Shown here: in pieces, positions 22,738 to 31,165 of the stretch
Layout: each line of letters starts with the position of its first letter
How positions within the stretch are numbered: position 1 is the first letter of the stretch
The notes under the pieces: model-generated
What the model was told of the DNA's origin: nothing
Seen by the model: only the letters and a program-made list of their open reading frames with translations
Databases searched by the model: none
Source: a virus
IMG/VR virus record: IMGVR_UViG_3300045999_005095
Location: 1 to 31,849 of that record
DNA length: 31,849 bases
Strand: one strand, 5' to 3'
Position numbers and translations under genes: made by a program

Positions 22738-23181
22738 CTAGCCCTTGACGAGACCGAGGACGCCGGCGTCGGCCGCCGTGGCCGGCGACTCTTCGCCGCG
22801 ACCCAGGCGAGCCACGATCGCCACGTTCGCCGACGCACCGGGGGTGTAGGACACCTTCAGGTAGCGCTTCTTGGCCTTCGTGTCGATGTCCATCTTGAGG
22901 ATGGACGCCGAACCCGTGGCCGACGCAGCGATCGCCGGGATCGAGAAGCCGCCAGTGCCGCCGCCAACGAGGGCCGTGACGTTGGAGTAAGACGAGTTGT
23001 CGTCCGACTCCTCGACCTTCACGGCGCTGGCAAACACCGTGCTGGCGTTGCTGGCGCGCAGTACGGTCACGCTGGCGTGGTCGTACCCGATGGTGTCGAT
23101 AACAAGCGTCGCAGTCGCAGTCGCACCGACAGCCGCCGCCGGGACTTCGGCGACAACCTTATGGTTCTGGGAGTGAATCAT
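22738..23181 (-). CDS. Decoration-like structural protein next to the capsid gene
   Basis: 147 residues, ATG at 23181 with AAGGAG 10 bases upstream. Beta-rich, with TATATLVIDTIGYDHASVTVLRA and KVEESDDNSSYSNVTALVG, then KKRYLKVSYTPGASANVAIVARLG. This is the common form of small phage head proteins that bind the outside of the shell: a central 'Y..V.V...' strand, 'ES.D...Y..V' and a C-terminal RYLKVxY. It lies immediately downstream of the major capsid gene, the usual position for decoration proteins. No precise family is claimed. Confidence 0.7.
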   Translation of the reverse strand: MIHSQNHKVVAEVPAAAVGATATATLVIDTIGYDHASVTVLRASNASTVFASAVKVEESDDNSSYSNVTALVGGGTGGFSIPAIAASATGSASILKMDIDTKAKKRYLKVSYTPGASANVAIVARLGRGEESPATAADAGVLGLVKG

Positions 23182-23199
23182 TTGCTTTTGGCTCCTTTA

Positions 23200-24543
23200 T
23201 CACGAAGCAGCCGACTTGAGGGCGACGACGGGGCCGACCTCCGAAGTGCTGCCGAGGCTGTGGTGGTTGATGTCGAACCGCATGGTCCCCTGAAGCAGCA
23301 GTTGATCGGTGGTCGCGTAGACCTGATCGAACAGCCGCACCGAGAAGTCCCGACGACGGGCGTAGATGCTGGACAGGCCCATGTTGCCGAACAGCACCTT
23401 GACCTTGTTGGTGTCAGCGCCGAGCGTGCTGTTGAGGACATGAACCATCCGCACCGGGTAGCCGAGGAACGACTCACCGGCATCGCGGCCGAGGTTGTCG
23501 ACCGTGTTGCCACCGGCCGCATACTTCAGGCGGCTGATGGACGCGGCGTAGCCGGCCGGCGAGACGTACCACGCAGCGCCCTGGCGGGCGTAGAGCGGCA
23601 ACTTGCCGATGACGCCGAGGAAGTCCTCGATGTCGAGGGTCTCAAACGCCGTGTTGCCCGAGGCCGCCGTCACGACGCTCGCCGTGTGCGTGCCGTCGTT
23701 GATCTTGTTCACGATGCCGTTGATGCCGCCGAACTCGGACGTCCCCGAGCCGAGCCAGCCGCAGGTGTCGATCTTGTAGGCCAGCGAGGTCGCGAATTCA
23801 GCAGCCACACTGTCGGCCAGCGACACCAGGGCATCCTCGACCACTTCGGTCGACATCCGGCAGGACACGCCCAACTTCTTGGCGACGAGCGACACGTTGC
23901 CGTAGGTCGGCTCGCTCTCGCTGATGCTCGACCCCTCGCCAATAAAATACGCCGTGGTGCCGGACAGGCGCTTCGGCACCACCATCGTGTCGCGGTTCAT
24001 CGAGACGTTCTCGGCGGCGCCGGGGAAGGTGCCGTAGGTCTCGACCAGCCGGATCACGCGGTTGGCGAACTCTTCGGGAACCAGCGCACCACCGGCCGAG
24101 TTGCTGCCCTCGTTCAGAGCGCGGCTCTCGACGCCGTGGTCGCGGCACCACCGGAGATCCTCCTGGTTGCGGAACAGCGTTGCCCGCAGCCAGCGGCCGC
24201 AGCGGTAGGCGCTCTCGACGGCGTCGGGGCCGTCGTTGAAGGCCCGCAGGCTCGTGTGATGCGGGTTGATCGCCCGAATCTCGGCCTTCTTCGGCTCCTC
24301 GGCCGGGGCAGCGACGGGCGCCGGGGCGGGGGCGGCCCGCTCGACGACCGAACGCAGTTCCGCCTCCTTGGCGGCCAACTTCTGCTCAAACTCCAGGTCC
24401 GACTTGACCTTGTCGGCCTCGTCCGTCAGGCGACGGAGTTCGGTGGTCTGCTCCTCGGAACGCTCCTCGCAGTCGGCGAGTTCGTTGAGGCGGGCGGCGA
24501 TCGCCGCGGCACGGTCCTGAAGACGCTTGAGGTTGGAAGCCAT
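23200..24543 (-). CDS. Major capsid protein (HK97 fold)
   Basis: 447 residues, ATG at 24543 with AAGGAG about 10 bases upstream. The N-terminal 80 residues are a charged coiled coil (delta-domain type, LKRLQDRAAAIAARLNELAD), followed by an Ala/Pro linker, and would be removed by the prohead protease. The mature region has the HK97 order: SAGGALVPEEFANRVIRLVETYGTF, TMVVPKRLSGTTAYF, VAKKLGVSCRMSTEVVED, the ALAYKID-type sequence, GIVNKI and LGYPVRMV, with RFDINHHSLG near the end. It assembles the icosahedral head with the portal and protease upstream. Confidence 0.95.
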   Translation of the reverse strand: MASNLKRLQDRAAAIAARLNELADCEERSEEQTTELRRLTDEADKVKSDLEFEQKLAAKEAELRSVVERAAPAPAPVAAPAEEPKKAEIRAINPHHTSLRAFNDGPDAVESAYRCGRWLRATLFRNQEDLRWCRDHGVESRALNEGSNSAGGALVPEEFANRVIRLVETYGTFPGAAENVSMNRDTMVVPKRLSGTTAYFIGEGSSISESEPTYGNVSLVAKKLGVSCRMSTEVVEDALVSLADSVAAEFATSLAYKIDTCGWLGSGTSEFGGINGIVNKINDGTHTASVVTAASGNTAFETLDIEDFLGVIGKLPLYARQGAAWYVSPAGYAASISRLKYAAGGNTVDNLGRDAGESFLGYPVRMVHVLNSTLGADTNKVKVLFGNMGLSSIYARRRDFSVRLFDQVYATTDQLLLQGTMRFDINHHSLGSTSEVGPVVALKSAAS

Positions 24544-24717
24544 TTGGCTGTTGCTCCTTTTTTGAGCCAGCCAAACGCAAACGCGGCGGCTGGCGGGGTA
24601 TCCCGCAAGCACGCCGCGACAAGAATCCTCAAGTCGCTCGCACTGATCTCCGCGAAATCCATCGCGGAGCGGTTATGTCTCTCTGTAGCCTAGCGTGTGG
24701 ACGCGTAGGCGTGCAAG
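24544..24717 (-). promoter_or_regulatory. Intergenic leader of the capsid gene with hairpins
   Basis: A gap of 174 bases in an otherwise closely packed operon. It holds a perfect 8-bp hairpin (CTCCGCGA 24648-24655, loop AATCCA, TCGCGGAG 24662-24669) and a 5-bp one (GCGGG 24593-24597 with CCCGC 24602-24606) nearer the capsid ribosome site. Neither is followed by a T run on the minus strand. A weak promoter-like pair TTGCAC/TAGGCT, 18 bases apart, lies just inside the upstream end. An overlapping short frame (24662 leftwards) is probably not a gene. Likely a capsid-specific promoter, processing or attenuation region. Confidence 0.4.
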
Positions 24718-25017
24718 TCAGTCGGGGGCGCCGTCTTCGGGTAACGCCATCGCTTCGTGAATGATGGGCTGGAGATTTTCGATGTCGCACGAGATTCCCC
24801 AGTTCTGCAAAAACTCCGCCGCATCTGGATAGAGCATCCCGTACCGGCGGCCGAGATACGTCGATGAGTCGGCGTAGCCGCTGATCCTTTCAGGAGAGAA
24901 GTGTACGAGCAGCATTTTGAGCGGAACGTCCAGTCCGGCGCCTTCGCCTCGCCACACGCCTGCTTCATCGTCGACGTAAGCAGTCCAGTCGCTTCCGACG
25001 AGTGCGGTTCGCTTCAT
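24718..25017 (-). CDS. Small hypothetical protein between head protein and capsid
   Basis: 99 residues, ATG at 25017 overlapping the preceding stop (ATGA). It starts MKRTALVGSDWTAYVDDEAGVWRGEGAG, then PLKMLLVHFSPERI and LYPDAAEFLQNWGISCDIENL, without membrane segment or signal. I do not recognise the family. Coupling to the coiled-coil metallopeptidase gene suggests a joint role in head assembly, or that it merely fills the operon before the capsid leader. Confidence 0.6.
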   Translation of the reverse strand: MKRTALVGSDWTAYVDDEAGVWRGEGAGLDVPLKMLLVHFSPERISGYADSSTYLGRRYGMLYPDAAEFLQNWGISCDIENLQPIIHEAMALPEDGAPD

Positions 25018-26585
25018 AGCAGCCCAGCCAAGACGAGGAGTGAGATGTCAAAGCCGTGCCGCGCTCGCTTACGAAATGCAGCCGGTTCACGGTACACCGA
25101 CTCAATGCCAGTTGAAAACACTTCTGTCCCCTTGTCAACGCGCGCGGCGTCTGGGTGATTTGCGTAGCGTGTCACCATCGACCCTTTGAATCCAGCGTCA
25201 GAGTATCTGCGCGCGTACCCAAGGTAACTTGGAGCGTCAATTTGGTAGTCGCCTACCTTCTCTCCGGCTTTGTGAATTGCTTCATAGTCAGGGGCTGCGC
25301 TTAGCGATTTGTATTTGGCGCCTTTGTTTGAAGCCAAAAAGTCAGCCGCCCTTGCCCTGTAGTCCTCCGTCAGCGCACGAAGCGTGTCTTTGCTTGCCGA
25401 CTCAATGGCGTGTCCGTACTCATGGGCTGTCGTTTTTCTTATCCCAGCGCCCAAGTCGTCAACGCCTATCGTGATATCGTTTTTTCCGTTTACCGACTGA
25501 TGCGATCCGCCGCCACCGGGCCTCAACTTGATTGTGGCGCTAAGAATTCTTTCTTCGTGCTTCCTGGCGGCAACACGCGACAGCCAATTCCAGGCTCTTG
25601 CTATCTCTTTTTTCGCAATTTCGGCATTGTTTTTAGCCGTGGCAATGGCGCTTTGGACAAAGACACTTCCGGACGACGCAAGAGAATCGGTCCTAGCAAG
25701 CGCGCCGGCGTGCGCAATCGTGAACTCGCCGACCAAGTCGTGCAGATCGCTGTCCCGCTTGGTCTCCAGTTCCTCAATCCGCTTATTCGCAGCGTTGTAT
25801 TTGTCAAGCGATGCGCTTGACCCATTCGTCCTGTACCCGGCGTATGCGTCGTCGCGATCTTTCTTTGCTTCTGAAAGTTGCTTTTCGTATCGGGCCTCGA
25901 TCTTTGTGGCCTCGGAGTGGTAGGCGTCGAGGTCTTTCTGGTATTTGCGCTTGAGAAACTCGGTCTTGAGTTCTCCCTGCGCCTGAACAGCAGACTCGTC
26001 GCCTCTGCCAGAGAACACCGATGGGGGCTTTTCGACAACCTTGAGTTGCTCGTTCGCCTTCTTGATGCGGATCTTCTGCAGCATGGCGGACCGCTTTGCG
26101 GCGGCGGCCTCGGCGGCGGCCTGCTTCTCCGCGGCATCGCGCTCCCCCTTCTGGGCCTTGCGCTCGGCGGCAGCGCGGCGCAGTTCGTCGATGCGCTTCT
26201 GCTTTTCTGCGGTCTTCTTCCGCTCCAGGCGGGCGGCCTCGCGCTGCGGTCTGGTGGCCGCTGACTTGGCCTTGTCGGCGGCCTCTTTCTTGGCTTTCTT
26301 TGCGGCGGCCTTCTCGCGCATCGCCTTGGCGCGGGCAAGGTCGCTCTTGGCATTGGCGCCCTTCAGCGCGCCGCCCTGCGAGAGCGGCTTCCGCGGGATG
26401 CCATCTTCGGTTGCGCAGTTGTTGCCGGCCTTGAAGCCGCCGGCTCCAGTCCCGCACCCAGCCGACGCGCCCATCTTGGCCGGCCGGCGATTGGCGACCT
26501 TGACCTTCTTCTGCTTGCGAGGGCCGCGGCGGCGAAACTCGGCGAACCGCTCTAGGGCGGCCCGCAGTTCAGCGAGGACGTCCAT
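25014..26585 (-). CDS. Coiled-coil head-associated protein with a C-terminal zinc metallopeptidase domain
   Basis: 523 residues, ATG at 26585, overlapping the prohead protease stop by 17 bases. Residues 40-60 contain a Gly/Cys motif (GASAGCGTGAGGFKAGNNCA) of the sort seen in some phage head proteins. Residues about 80-185 and 200-345 are long charged coiled coils (Lys/Glu/Ala-rich). The C-terminal domain has HEYGH (His388-Glu389-Tyr-Gly-His392) in a TTAHEYGHAIE helix and Glu488 in TEVFSTGIESV, a plausible third ligand, so it looks like an intact gluzincin. This adds a second protease beside the prohead serine protease. Substrate and timing are unknown; a virion-borne peptidase or a toxin-like domain are alternatives. 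Confidence 0.75.
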   Translation of the reverse strand: MDVLAELRAALERFAEFRRRGPRKQKKVKVANRRPAKMGASAGCGTGAGGFKAGNNCATEDGIPRKPLSQGGALKGANAKSDLARAKAMREKAAAKKAKKEAADKAKSAATRPQREAARLERKKTAEKQKRIDELRRAAAERKAQKGERDAAEKQAAAEAAAAKRSAMLQKIRIKKANEQLKVVEKPPSVFSGRGDESAVQAQGELKTEFLKRKYQKDLDAYHSEATKIEARYEKQLSEAKKDRDDAYAGYRTNGSSASLDKYNAANKRIEELETKRDSDLHDLVGEFTIAHAGALARTDSLASSGSVFVQSAIATAKNNAEIAKKEIARAWNWLSRVAARKHEERILSATIKLRPGGGGSHQSVNGKNDITIGVDDLGAGIRKTTAHEYGHAIESASKDTLRALTEDYRARAADFLASNKGAKYKSLSAAPDYEAIHKAGEKVGDYQIDAPSYLGYARRYSDAGFKGSMVTRYANHPDAARVDKGTEVFSTGIESVYREPAAFRKRARHGFDISLLVLAGLL

Positions 26586-28098
26586 GGGCCGCGGTCTCCA
26601 GTGCCTTGGCCTTGAGGCGGGCCGCCTCGGCCGCCGGATCCACGCTCCGCTTCGCGGGCTGCGCGAGGCGTTCCTCGGGGATGACCCAGAGTTTGCAGAC
26701 GGCGTTCGGGTCGATCTGCCCTTCCACAACGTCGCACGAGCCGCCTTCGTTCCAGAACACGCAGTTCTGGCACTTCATGCCGCGTTCGGCGAACGGGTTC
26801 TCGGTCATGTAGTGGGCGCCGTCCGGCCCTTCCTGCGGCCACTGGCCGTTCTCGACGGCGATCTGCTCGATGGCCTCGTAGAGCGCGAAGTTGGCCGGCG
26901 ACAGGGACTCCATGGTGGCGTCTTCTTCGGCGCGGACCTCGACCTCCTGGGCCGGCGCCTCGCGGTCGGCCGACTCCATGGCCGACACCTTGCGGGCTGA
27001 CCAGTTCTTTGCCGGCGTGCCGCCCCACAGCAGCCACGCCACGAACCCCGGCTTCTCCTCGCCGGCCTTGTCCCACCCCGGCGACTTGCTCGCCTTCTCA
27101 TGCCTCGCGAACCACGCGTTCATCTCGCGGACATGGTCGTCGGTGAGTTCTTCCCGGCGGGCGATCTTGTTGGCGCGGGCCACGGTCTCGGGCTTCAGGC
27201 CGTCGCCTGACTTGCCCTCCTCGTGCAGCCGCAGGCCACGCTTGGCTGCGGCGGCCATGCCGGCAGTGGGCTTGAGGCCGACTGCCCGCTGGTCGATGAA
27301 CGCCGGAACCTCGCCCATGATGTTGCTGGCGGACACCAGTTCGCTCATCTTCTTGGCGACGAAGTAGTCCGACTCTTCCCAGACGCCTTCCTCAAAGTCG
27401 TACTTTCGCACCAGGGCGGCCGGATCGTCAGGCGTGGCCTCGATTGGCTCCTCGGAGTAGTCGCCGATCGTGCCTTCGGCCATGACGTACTCGATGCGAC
27501 CGACGCCGCCGTCCCAGGCCACGAAGTCGCCCGCCTCGTACATGGCCCGCTTCGCCATCTCCAGCGCCCGGCGGCTGACGAACACCTCGGTCGCCGGGTA
27601 GGCCGGCCGCAGGACGGGGCCGACGTCGAACAGGCCGTCGAAGTCGACGATTTCCCGGAGTTGGCGGCCGTCTGTCATCCGAGACCAGCGCTCGCCAGCC
27701 CCTTTCACCTTGAAAGCGAAGGACGAATTTCTGACTTCACCACGCTCGATAGCCTCCACGACGTCAGCGCGGCTTTCAGGAGCGTCGATCTCATAGCGCA
27801 GACCACGCTCGTCGACGGAGAGACGAAGAGTTCCGGCCGACTCGCGACCAAGGAGGAACATCGGCTCATGGTTGTAGAGAGCGACGACGTCGGTTCCGCG
27901 CTTGATGACATTGTCAAAGGCTCCGGGGAGAATCCGCTCCACAAACCCGCCCAAGTCCTGCGAGTCGCTGGAAAATAATGCCGCATAGCCGCGGATGACG
28001 GTCTTCTTCTTGCCAGTCTTGTCGCAGAGGCAGCGCTCGACCCCGGTATCGGTGTCGATCAGCCGTCGCTCAAGGTCTTCTCGACTCTGTCCGTCCAT
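26569..28098 (-). CDS. Prohead protease (HK97 family) with extra C-terminal domains
   Basis: 509 residues, ATG at 28098 with GAGGAGG 10 bases upstream. Residues 30-180 are the HK97-type prohead protease: RGYAALFSS, ALYNHEPMFLLGR (His77) and VRNSSFAFKV (Ser126, SxxF), then DVGPVLRPAYPAT. It would cut the capsid delta domain and itself. The enzyme usually ends near 200 residues. Here residues 186-250 (GDFVAWDGG...EATPDDPAALVRKYDF) are a phage module. Residues 276-365 (PTAGMAAAAKRGLRL...ARHEKAS...WLLWGGTPAKNW) are another. Residues 443-471 carry four Cys (CQNC...GSC...AVC..W) spaced like a high-potential Fe-S protein. Overlaps the portal by 40 bases. Confidence 0.85.
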   Translation of the reverse strand: MDGQSREDLERRLIDTDTGVERCLCDKTGKKKTVIRGYAALFSSDSQDLGGFVERILPGAFDNVIKRGTDVVALYNHEPMFLLGRESAGTLRLSVDERGLRYEIDAPESRADVVEAIERGEVRNSSFAFKVKGAGERWSRMTDGRQLREIVDFDGLFDVGPVLRPAYPATEVFVSRRALEMAKRAMYEAGDFVAWDGGVGRIEYVMAEGTIGDYSEEPIEATPDDPAALVRKYDFEEGVWEESDYFVAKKMSELVSASNIMGEVPAFIDQRAVGLKPTAGMAAAAKRGLRLHEEGKSGDGLKPETVARANKIARREELTDDHVREMNAWFARHEKASKSPGWDKAGEEKPGFVAWLLWGGTPAKNWSARKVSAMESADREAPAQEVEVRAEEDATMESLSPANFALYEAIEQIAVENGQWPQEGPDGAHYMTENPFAERGMKCQNCVFWNEGGSCDVVEGQIDPNAVCKLWVIPEERLAQPAKRSVDPAAEAARLKAKALETAAHGRPR

Positions 28099-29663
28099 GT
28101 CTCAAGAACCTCCTCGTAGGGGCGGCCGCTGCGATGACACTCCAGGAGCAAATCCCGCGTCTCGTTCATCCAACTCGCCGCGAACTCGTCAATCTGTAGC
28201 CCGGTAGCCTGGGCGACGTCGCACAGTTCCGTCCGCATCCGCTTCTCGTGCGCCTCCAGCCACGCCGCCAACTTGGCGGGCTTCGTTCGCCGTTCGCGAA
28301 TCCCGTCCGCCTCGACGGCGGCCAGTTTCCGCAGGGTCTGCTTGAACAGGACGCCGGCGGCCGAACGGGCGGCAGGCTCCTCTTCGATCATCGGCTCCTC
28401 ATCCTGCACCGGCGCCTCTTCGGCTGGTGCTGGCGCTTCTTCCGCGGGCGGCGGTTCCGGCGGCTGGACAACGAACGACTCCAGCAGCGCCATGTTGACC
28501 TGCACGAACCGCTTGTCGCCATGTTCGATGGGGTTCATGCCTTCGGCAGCGCGGATCTCGTTAATCGACAAAACGCCCAGGTTCCAGAGTTCCCGGAAAT
28601 ACTGGGCGCGGCCGGCGTTGTCGCCGCGGAGCAGGCCGCGGACGTCGAACTCGGCGAAGTAGTTGTCGTCGTCGGCCACGAGGTCGCGGCGGACGGCGCT
28701 CTCCCAGCGACGCAGCCACGGGACCAGCGTGAACGTGACGAAATCCAAGCCTTGCTGCTCGACCGAGGAGTACGAACTTTTGGTCAAGTCGCCGATCATG
28801 TAGACCGGGACGCGGTAGGCGCGGGCGATGTCTTCGACTTGGTAGCGGCGGGTCTCGATGAGTTGACTGGACTCGTTGCTGCCGGAGAGTTCTTTGATTT
28901 TGATGCCGTGCGGGAGGACGGCTGTTTTGTTGCCGTTCTTTGGGCCGCCGCCGTGAATATCGTCCCACGACTGCCGCAGCCGCTGGGCGGTCTCGGGCTT
29001 GAGCGGCTGATCGGATTCCAATACGATCCCCGGCCGCGCGCCGTTCCCAAAATATGCGCTGCTGTGTAGTTCTGTAGCCCTTGCGAGGGCGATGGCTTCG
29101 CGGGAGATCGTCGTTGGGACGTAGCAGTTGACGCCGTCCTGCGTCATCCATGGGATCCGGAAGATCTGATCCTGCGAATAGATCGTCGGCGTGGCCTTGT
29201 CTGGCTCCTGGTAGAGAAACCGAAGCCGGCCGTTCTTGATCCGCTCGACCTTCATGCGGCTGGGGTGGAGCGGCCACAGTTCGGTCACCGCGCCGAGGCG
29301 GCCGGGGCGGATCTCCGCGTAGGCCGCGCCCCAGAGCATACACCAAGACTGCATCAGTTCCCGGAACTCAAAACTCGTCATCCACGAGTTCGGCTGCTCC
29401 GACAGGATCTTGTGCAGCGGCATCCCATCGGCGATCTCCTTGCCTCCGGCCATCAGTCGGCGATAGAGCGAGAACGGGAGCGAGGCCACCGATTCCGATA
29501 CCACGCGGACACAGGCGAGGACCGCGCTACACTGGAGGGCCGTTTCTGGCGAGACATGGATGCCGGAGACGGTCCTGCTGCTCTCGGCGATCTCCTCAAA
29601 GACCCGCGAGATGCCGCTGCGAACCTCAACAATGTCGTCGATGACGGAAGTCTGTGGTTCCAC
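28059..29663 (-). CDS. Portal protein (HK97 family)
   Basis: 534 residues if started at the GTG at 29663 that overlaps the terminase stop (TAGTG); a GTG at 29735 would add 24 residues, but that N-terminus is Arg/Ser-rich and overlaps the terminase gene. The HK97-type portal pattern is clear: SPETALQCSAVLACVRVVSESVASLPFSLYR, LHKILSEQPNSWMTSFEFRELM, GAAYAEIRP, IFRIPWMTQ and IARAYRVPVYMIGDLTKSSYSSVEQQGLDFV. A Pro/Glu-rich linker (about 400-430) precedes a C-terminal helical segment of about 100 residues. The portal forms the dodecameric ring for DNA entry and the tail joint. Confidence 0.92.
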   Translation of the reverse strand: MEPQTSVIDDIVEVRSGISRVFEEIAESSRTVSGIHVSPETALQCSAVLACVRVVSESVASLPFSLYRRLMAGGKEIADGMPLHKILSEQPNSWMTSFEFRELMQSWCMLWGAAYAEIRPGRLGAVTELWPLHPSRMKVERIKNGRLRFLYQEPDKATPTIYSQDQIFRIPWMTQDGVNCYVPTTISREAIALARATELHSSAYFGNGARPGIVLESDQPLKPETAQRLRQSWDDIHGGGPKNGNKTAVLPHGIKIKELSGSNESSQLIETRRYQVEDIARAYRVPVYMIGDLTKSSYSSVEQQGLDFVTFTLVPWLRRWESAVRRDLVADDDNYFAEFDVRGLLRGDNAGRAQYFRELWNLGVLSINEIRAAEGMNPIEHGDKRFVQVNMALLESFVVQPPEPPPAEEAPAPAEEAPVQDEEPMIEEEPAARSAAGVLFKQTLRKLAAVEADGIRERRTKPAKLAAWLEAHEKRMRTELCDVAQATGLQIDEFAASWMNETRDLLLECHRSGRPYEEVLETWTDRVEKTLSDG

Positions 29664-31165
29664 TACAGCACCAGGATTTCGGGTTCTACCTGCGGCCCGT
29701 GAACTTCGCCGCTGGCGAGAGAGAGGGCCATGCACAGGGCGACGATGCCGTCGATGCGGCCGATGTCGTGAGACGACTTTTTGACGGGCTTGATAAGACC
29801 TTCGTCATTCGTCTTCACTTGCACGTTGCTGGCCTGCCACATCAGTACCGGGTTTCCGCCGTGCCGCAGCCTGCCGGATGTCACAAGGTTTTCAAGCAGG
29901 CGCGTCGGCGCGTTCATCGGGCCAAAACCCTGCCCGAACGGGTGAACTGTGACCCCTTCGGCCGAGAGTTGGGTCATGAGGTGGACCGCATTCCAGCGGT
30001 CCACCGCCACGCCCTTGACCCAATTTTTCTCGCAAAATTCGAGAATGTAGTCCCGAATCTCGTCGTAATCCGTTATGTCTCCATCAGTTAGTCTAACAAA
30101 ACCGTCCTTGGCCCATGAGCCATACGGCACCCTGTCGGCCTTCTCGCGCTTGTCGGCGTTGTCACCTGGGATCCAGAACGTCGCCTGAACGTCGACGCTG
30201 CCGTCCTCGTCAGGCCAGATGGCCACGAACGCCGTCGTGTCGTAGGTGCTGGCGAGGTCGAGGCCGCAATAGCACGGCCGGCTGGCTGACGCCCGGAGCG
30301 GCGCGTTGCAGGCTTCAAAGGCGCCATGCTTGAAGAACTTTTCTTCCGAGGCCGTCCATTGGTTCAAGTGGAGCCGGCGAAAGGTCATTTCGTCGCTCGT
30401 CGACTCCCTGGCCTTGGCCGACATTTGCGCGAAGTAGTCTTCCTTGATGGTCACGCCGAAGTTCGGATTAGCAGCGCGCCACGTTGCGGAGTCAAATGGG
30501 TCGGCGTCCTGCGCAGCCGCGTAGATGCAGGGCAGAAACGTCTCGTCGACCAGGAGGCCGTCGCGGATCTTCTCGGCACGCTCCCAGGTCTTGAAGCACG
30601 GGGACTGCCGGTCGTAGCCGGCCGTCGTCAAGAAAATGGTCAGCGGCTGGCGTCTGGCGCCGGTGGCCGTTTCTAGGACGTCGACCAATTCCCGGTCTTT
30701 TTGGACATGGTATTCGTCCACCAGAATGCACGATGGGTTGTACCCGTGCTTGGTTGCCGCCTCGCTGGAGATGGTCTTCATGACGGCGTTGGTGCCGGGG
30801 ACAGCGATGCTGTTCCGGTACAACTTGCAGCGGGAGAGCAGGGTCTCGTTGCTCTCGACCATCTGCTTGGCGGCGTCATGGAGGAGGGCCGCCTGCTGGC
30901 GGTCGCCGGCCGCGACGATCACTTCCGCGCCGATGTCGTCGCAGAACAACATATACAGCCCGATGGCTGCACAGAGTTGCGTCTTGCCGTTTTTGCGAGG
31001 AATCGCGAGCAGGCTTGAGCGATACTGACGCAGGCCGTCAGGCCGGTAGGTGTTGAACAACTTGTGCAGGTACTCGGCCTGCCACGGGAACAGTTCAAAC
31101 GGCTTGCCGGCGAACTCGCCGCGCGTGTGCCGCAGGCACGAGATGAAATCGCGTATGTCAACCAC
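29663..31165 (-). CDS. terL: Terminase large subunit
   Basis: 500 residues; start GTG at 31165, overlapping the small subunit by 8 bases. N-terminal ATPase: adenine-type PFELFPWQAEYL, Walker A IPRKNGKT (55-62), Walker B CILVDEYH (146-152) and a TTAGY coupling motif (180-184). The C-terminal nuclease has RNase-H-like acids at GLDLAS (Asp303), AVDRWN (Asp389) and IDGIVAL (Asp472). This pattern is of the Terminase_1 (PF03354, YmfN-like) family that packages DNA into procapsids, typical of HK97-type phages. The adjacency to the portal agrees. Confidence 0.95.
   Translation of the reverse strand: MVDIRDFISCLRHTRGEFAGKPFELFPWQAEYLHKLFNTYRPDGLRQYRSSLLAIPRKNGKTQLCAAIGLYMLFCDDIGAEVIVAAGDRQQAALLHDAAKQMVESNETLLSRCKLYRNSIAVPGTNAVMKTISSEAATKHGYNPSCILVDEYHVQKDRELVDVLETATGARRQPLTIFLTTAGYDRQSPCFKTWERAEKIRDGLLVDETFLPCIYAAAQDADPFDSATWRAANPNFGVTIKEDYFAQMSAKARESTSDEMTFRRLHLNQWTASEEKFFKHGAFEACNAPLRASASRPCYCGLDLASTYDTTAFVAIWPDEDGSVDVQATFWIPGDNADKREKADRVPYGSWAKDGFVRLTDGDITDYDEIRDYILEFCEKNWVKGVAVDRWNAVHLMTQLSAEGVTVHPFGQGFGPMNAPTRLLENLVTSGRLRHGGNPVLMWQASNVQVKTNDEGLIKPVKKSSHDIGRIDGIVALCMALSLASGEVHGPQVEPEILVL

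Noticed and set aside
24426-24662. Short frame upstream of and overlapping the capsid gene (MDFAEISASDLRILVAAC...)
   Set aside because: The second half runs through the capsid coding sequence in another frame and turns Pro/Arg/Ser-rich; there is no convincing ribosome site. Its AAAAAAGG run is part of the capsid Shine-Dalgarno and not a frameshift site.
22702-24693. Long plus-strand open frame (663 codons) across the capsid and decoration genes
   Set aside because: It is an antisense shadow: low-complexity Arg/Ala/Gly/Val composition typical of GC-rich reverse frames, with strong genuine genes on the other strand.
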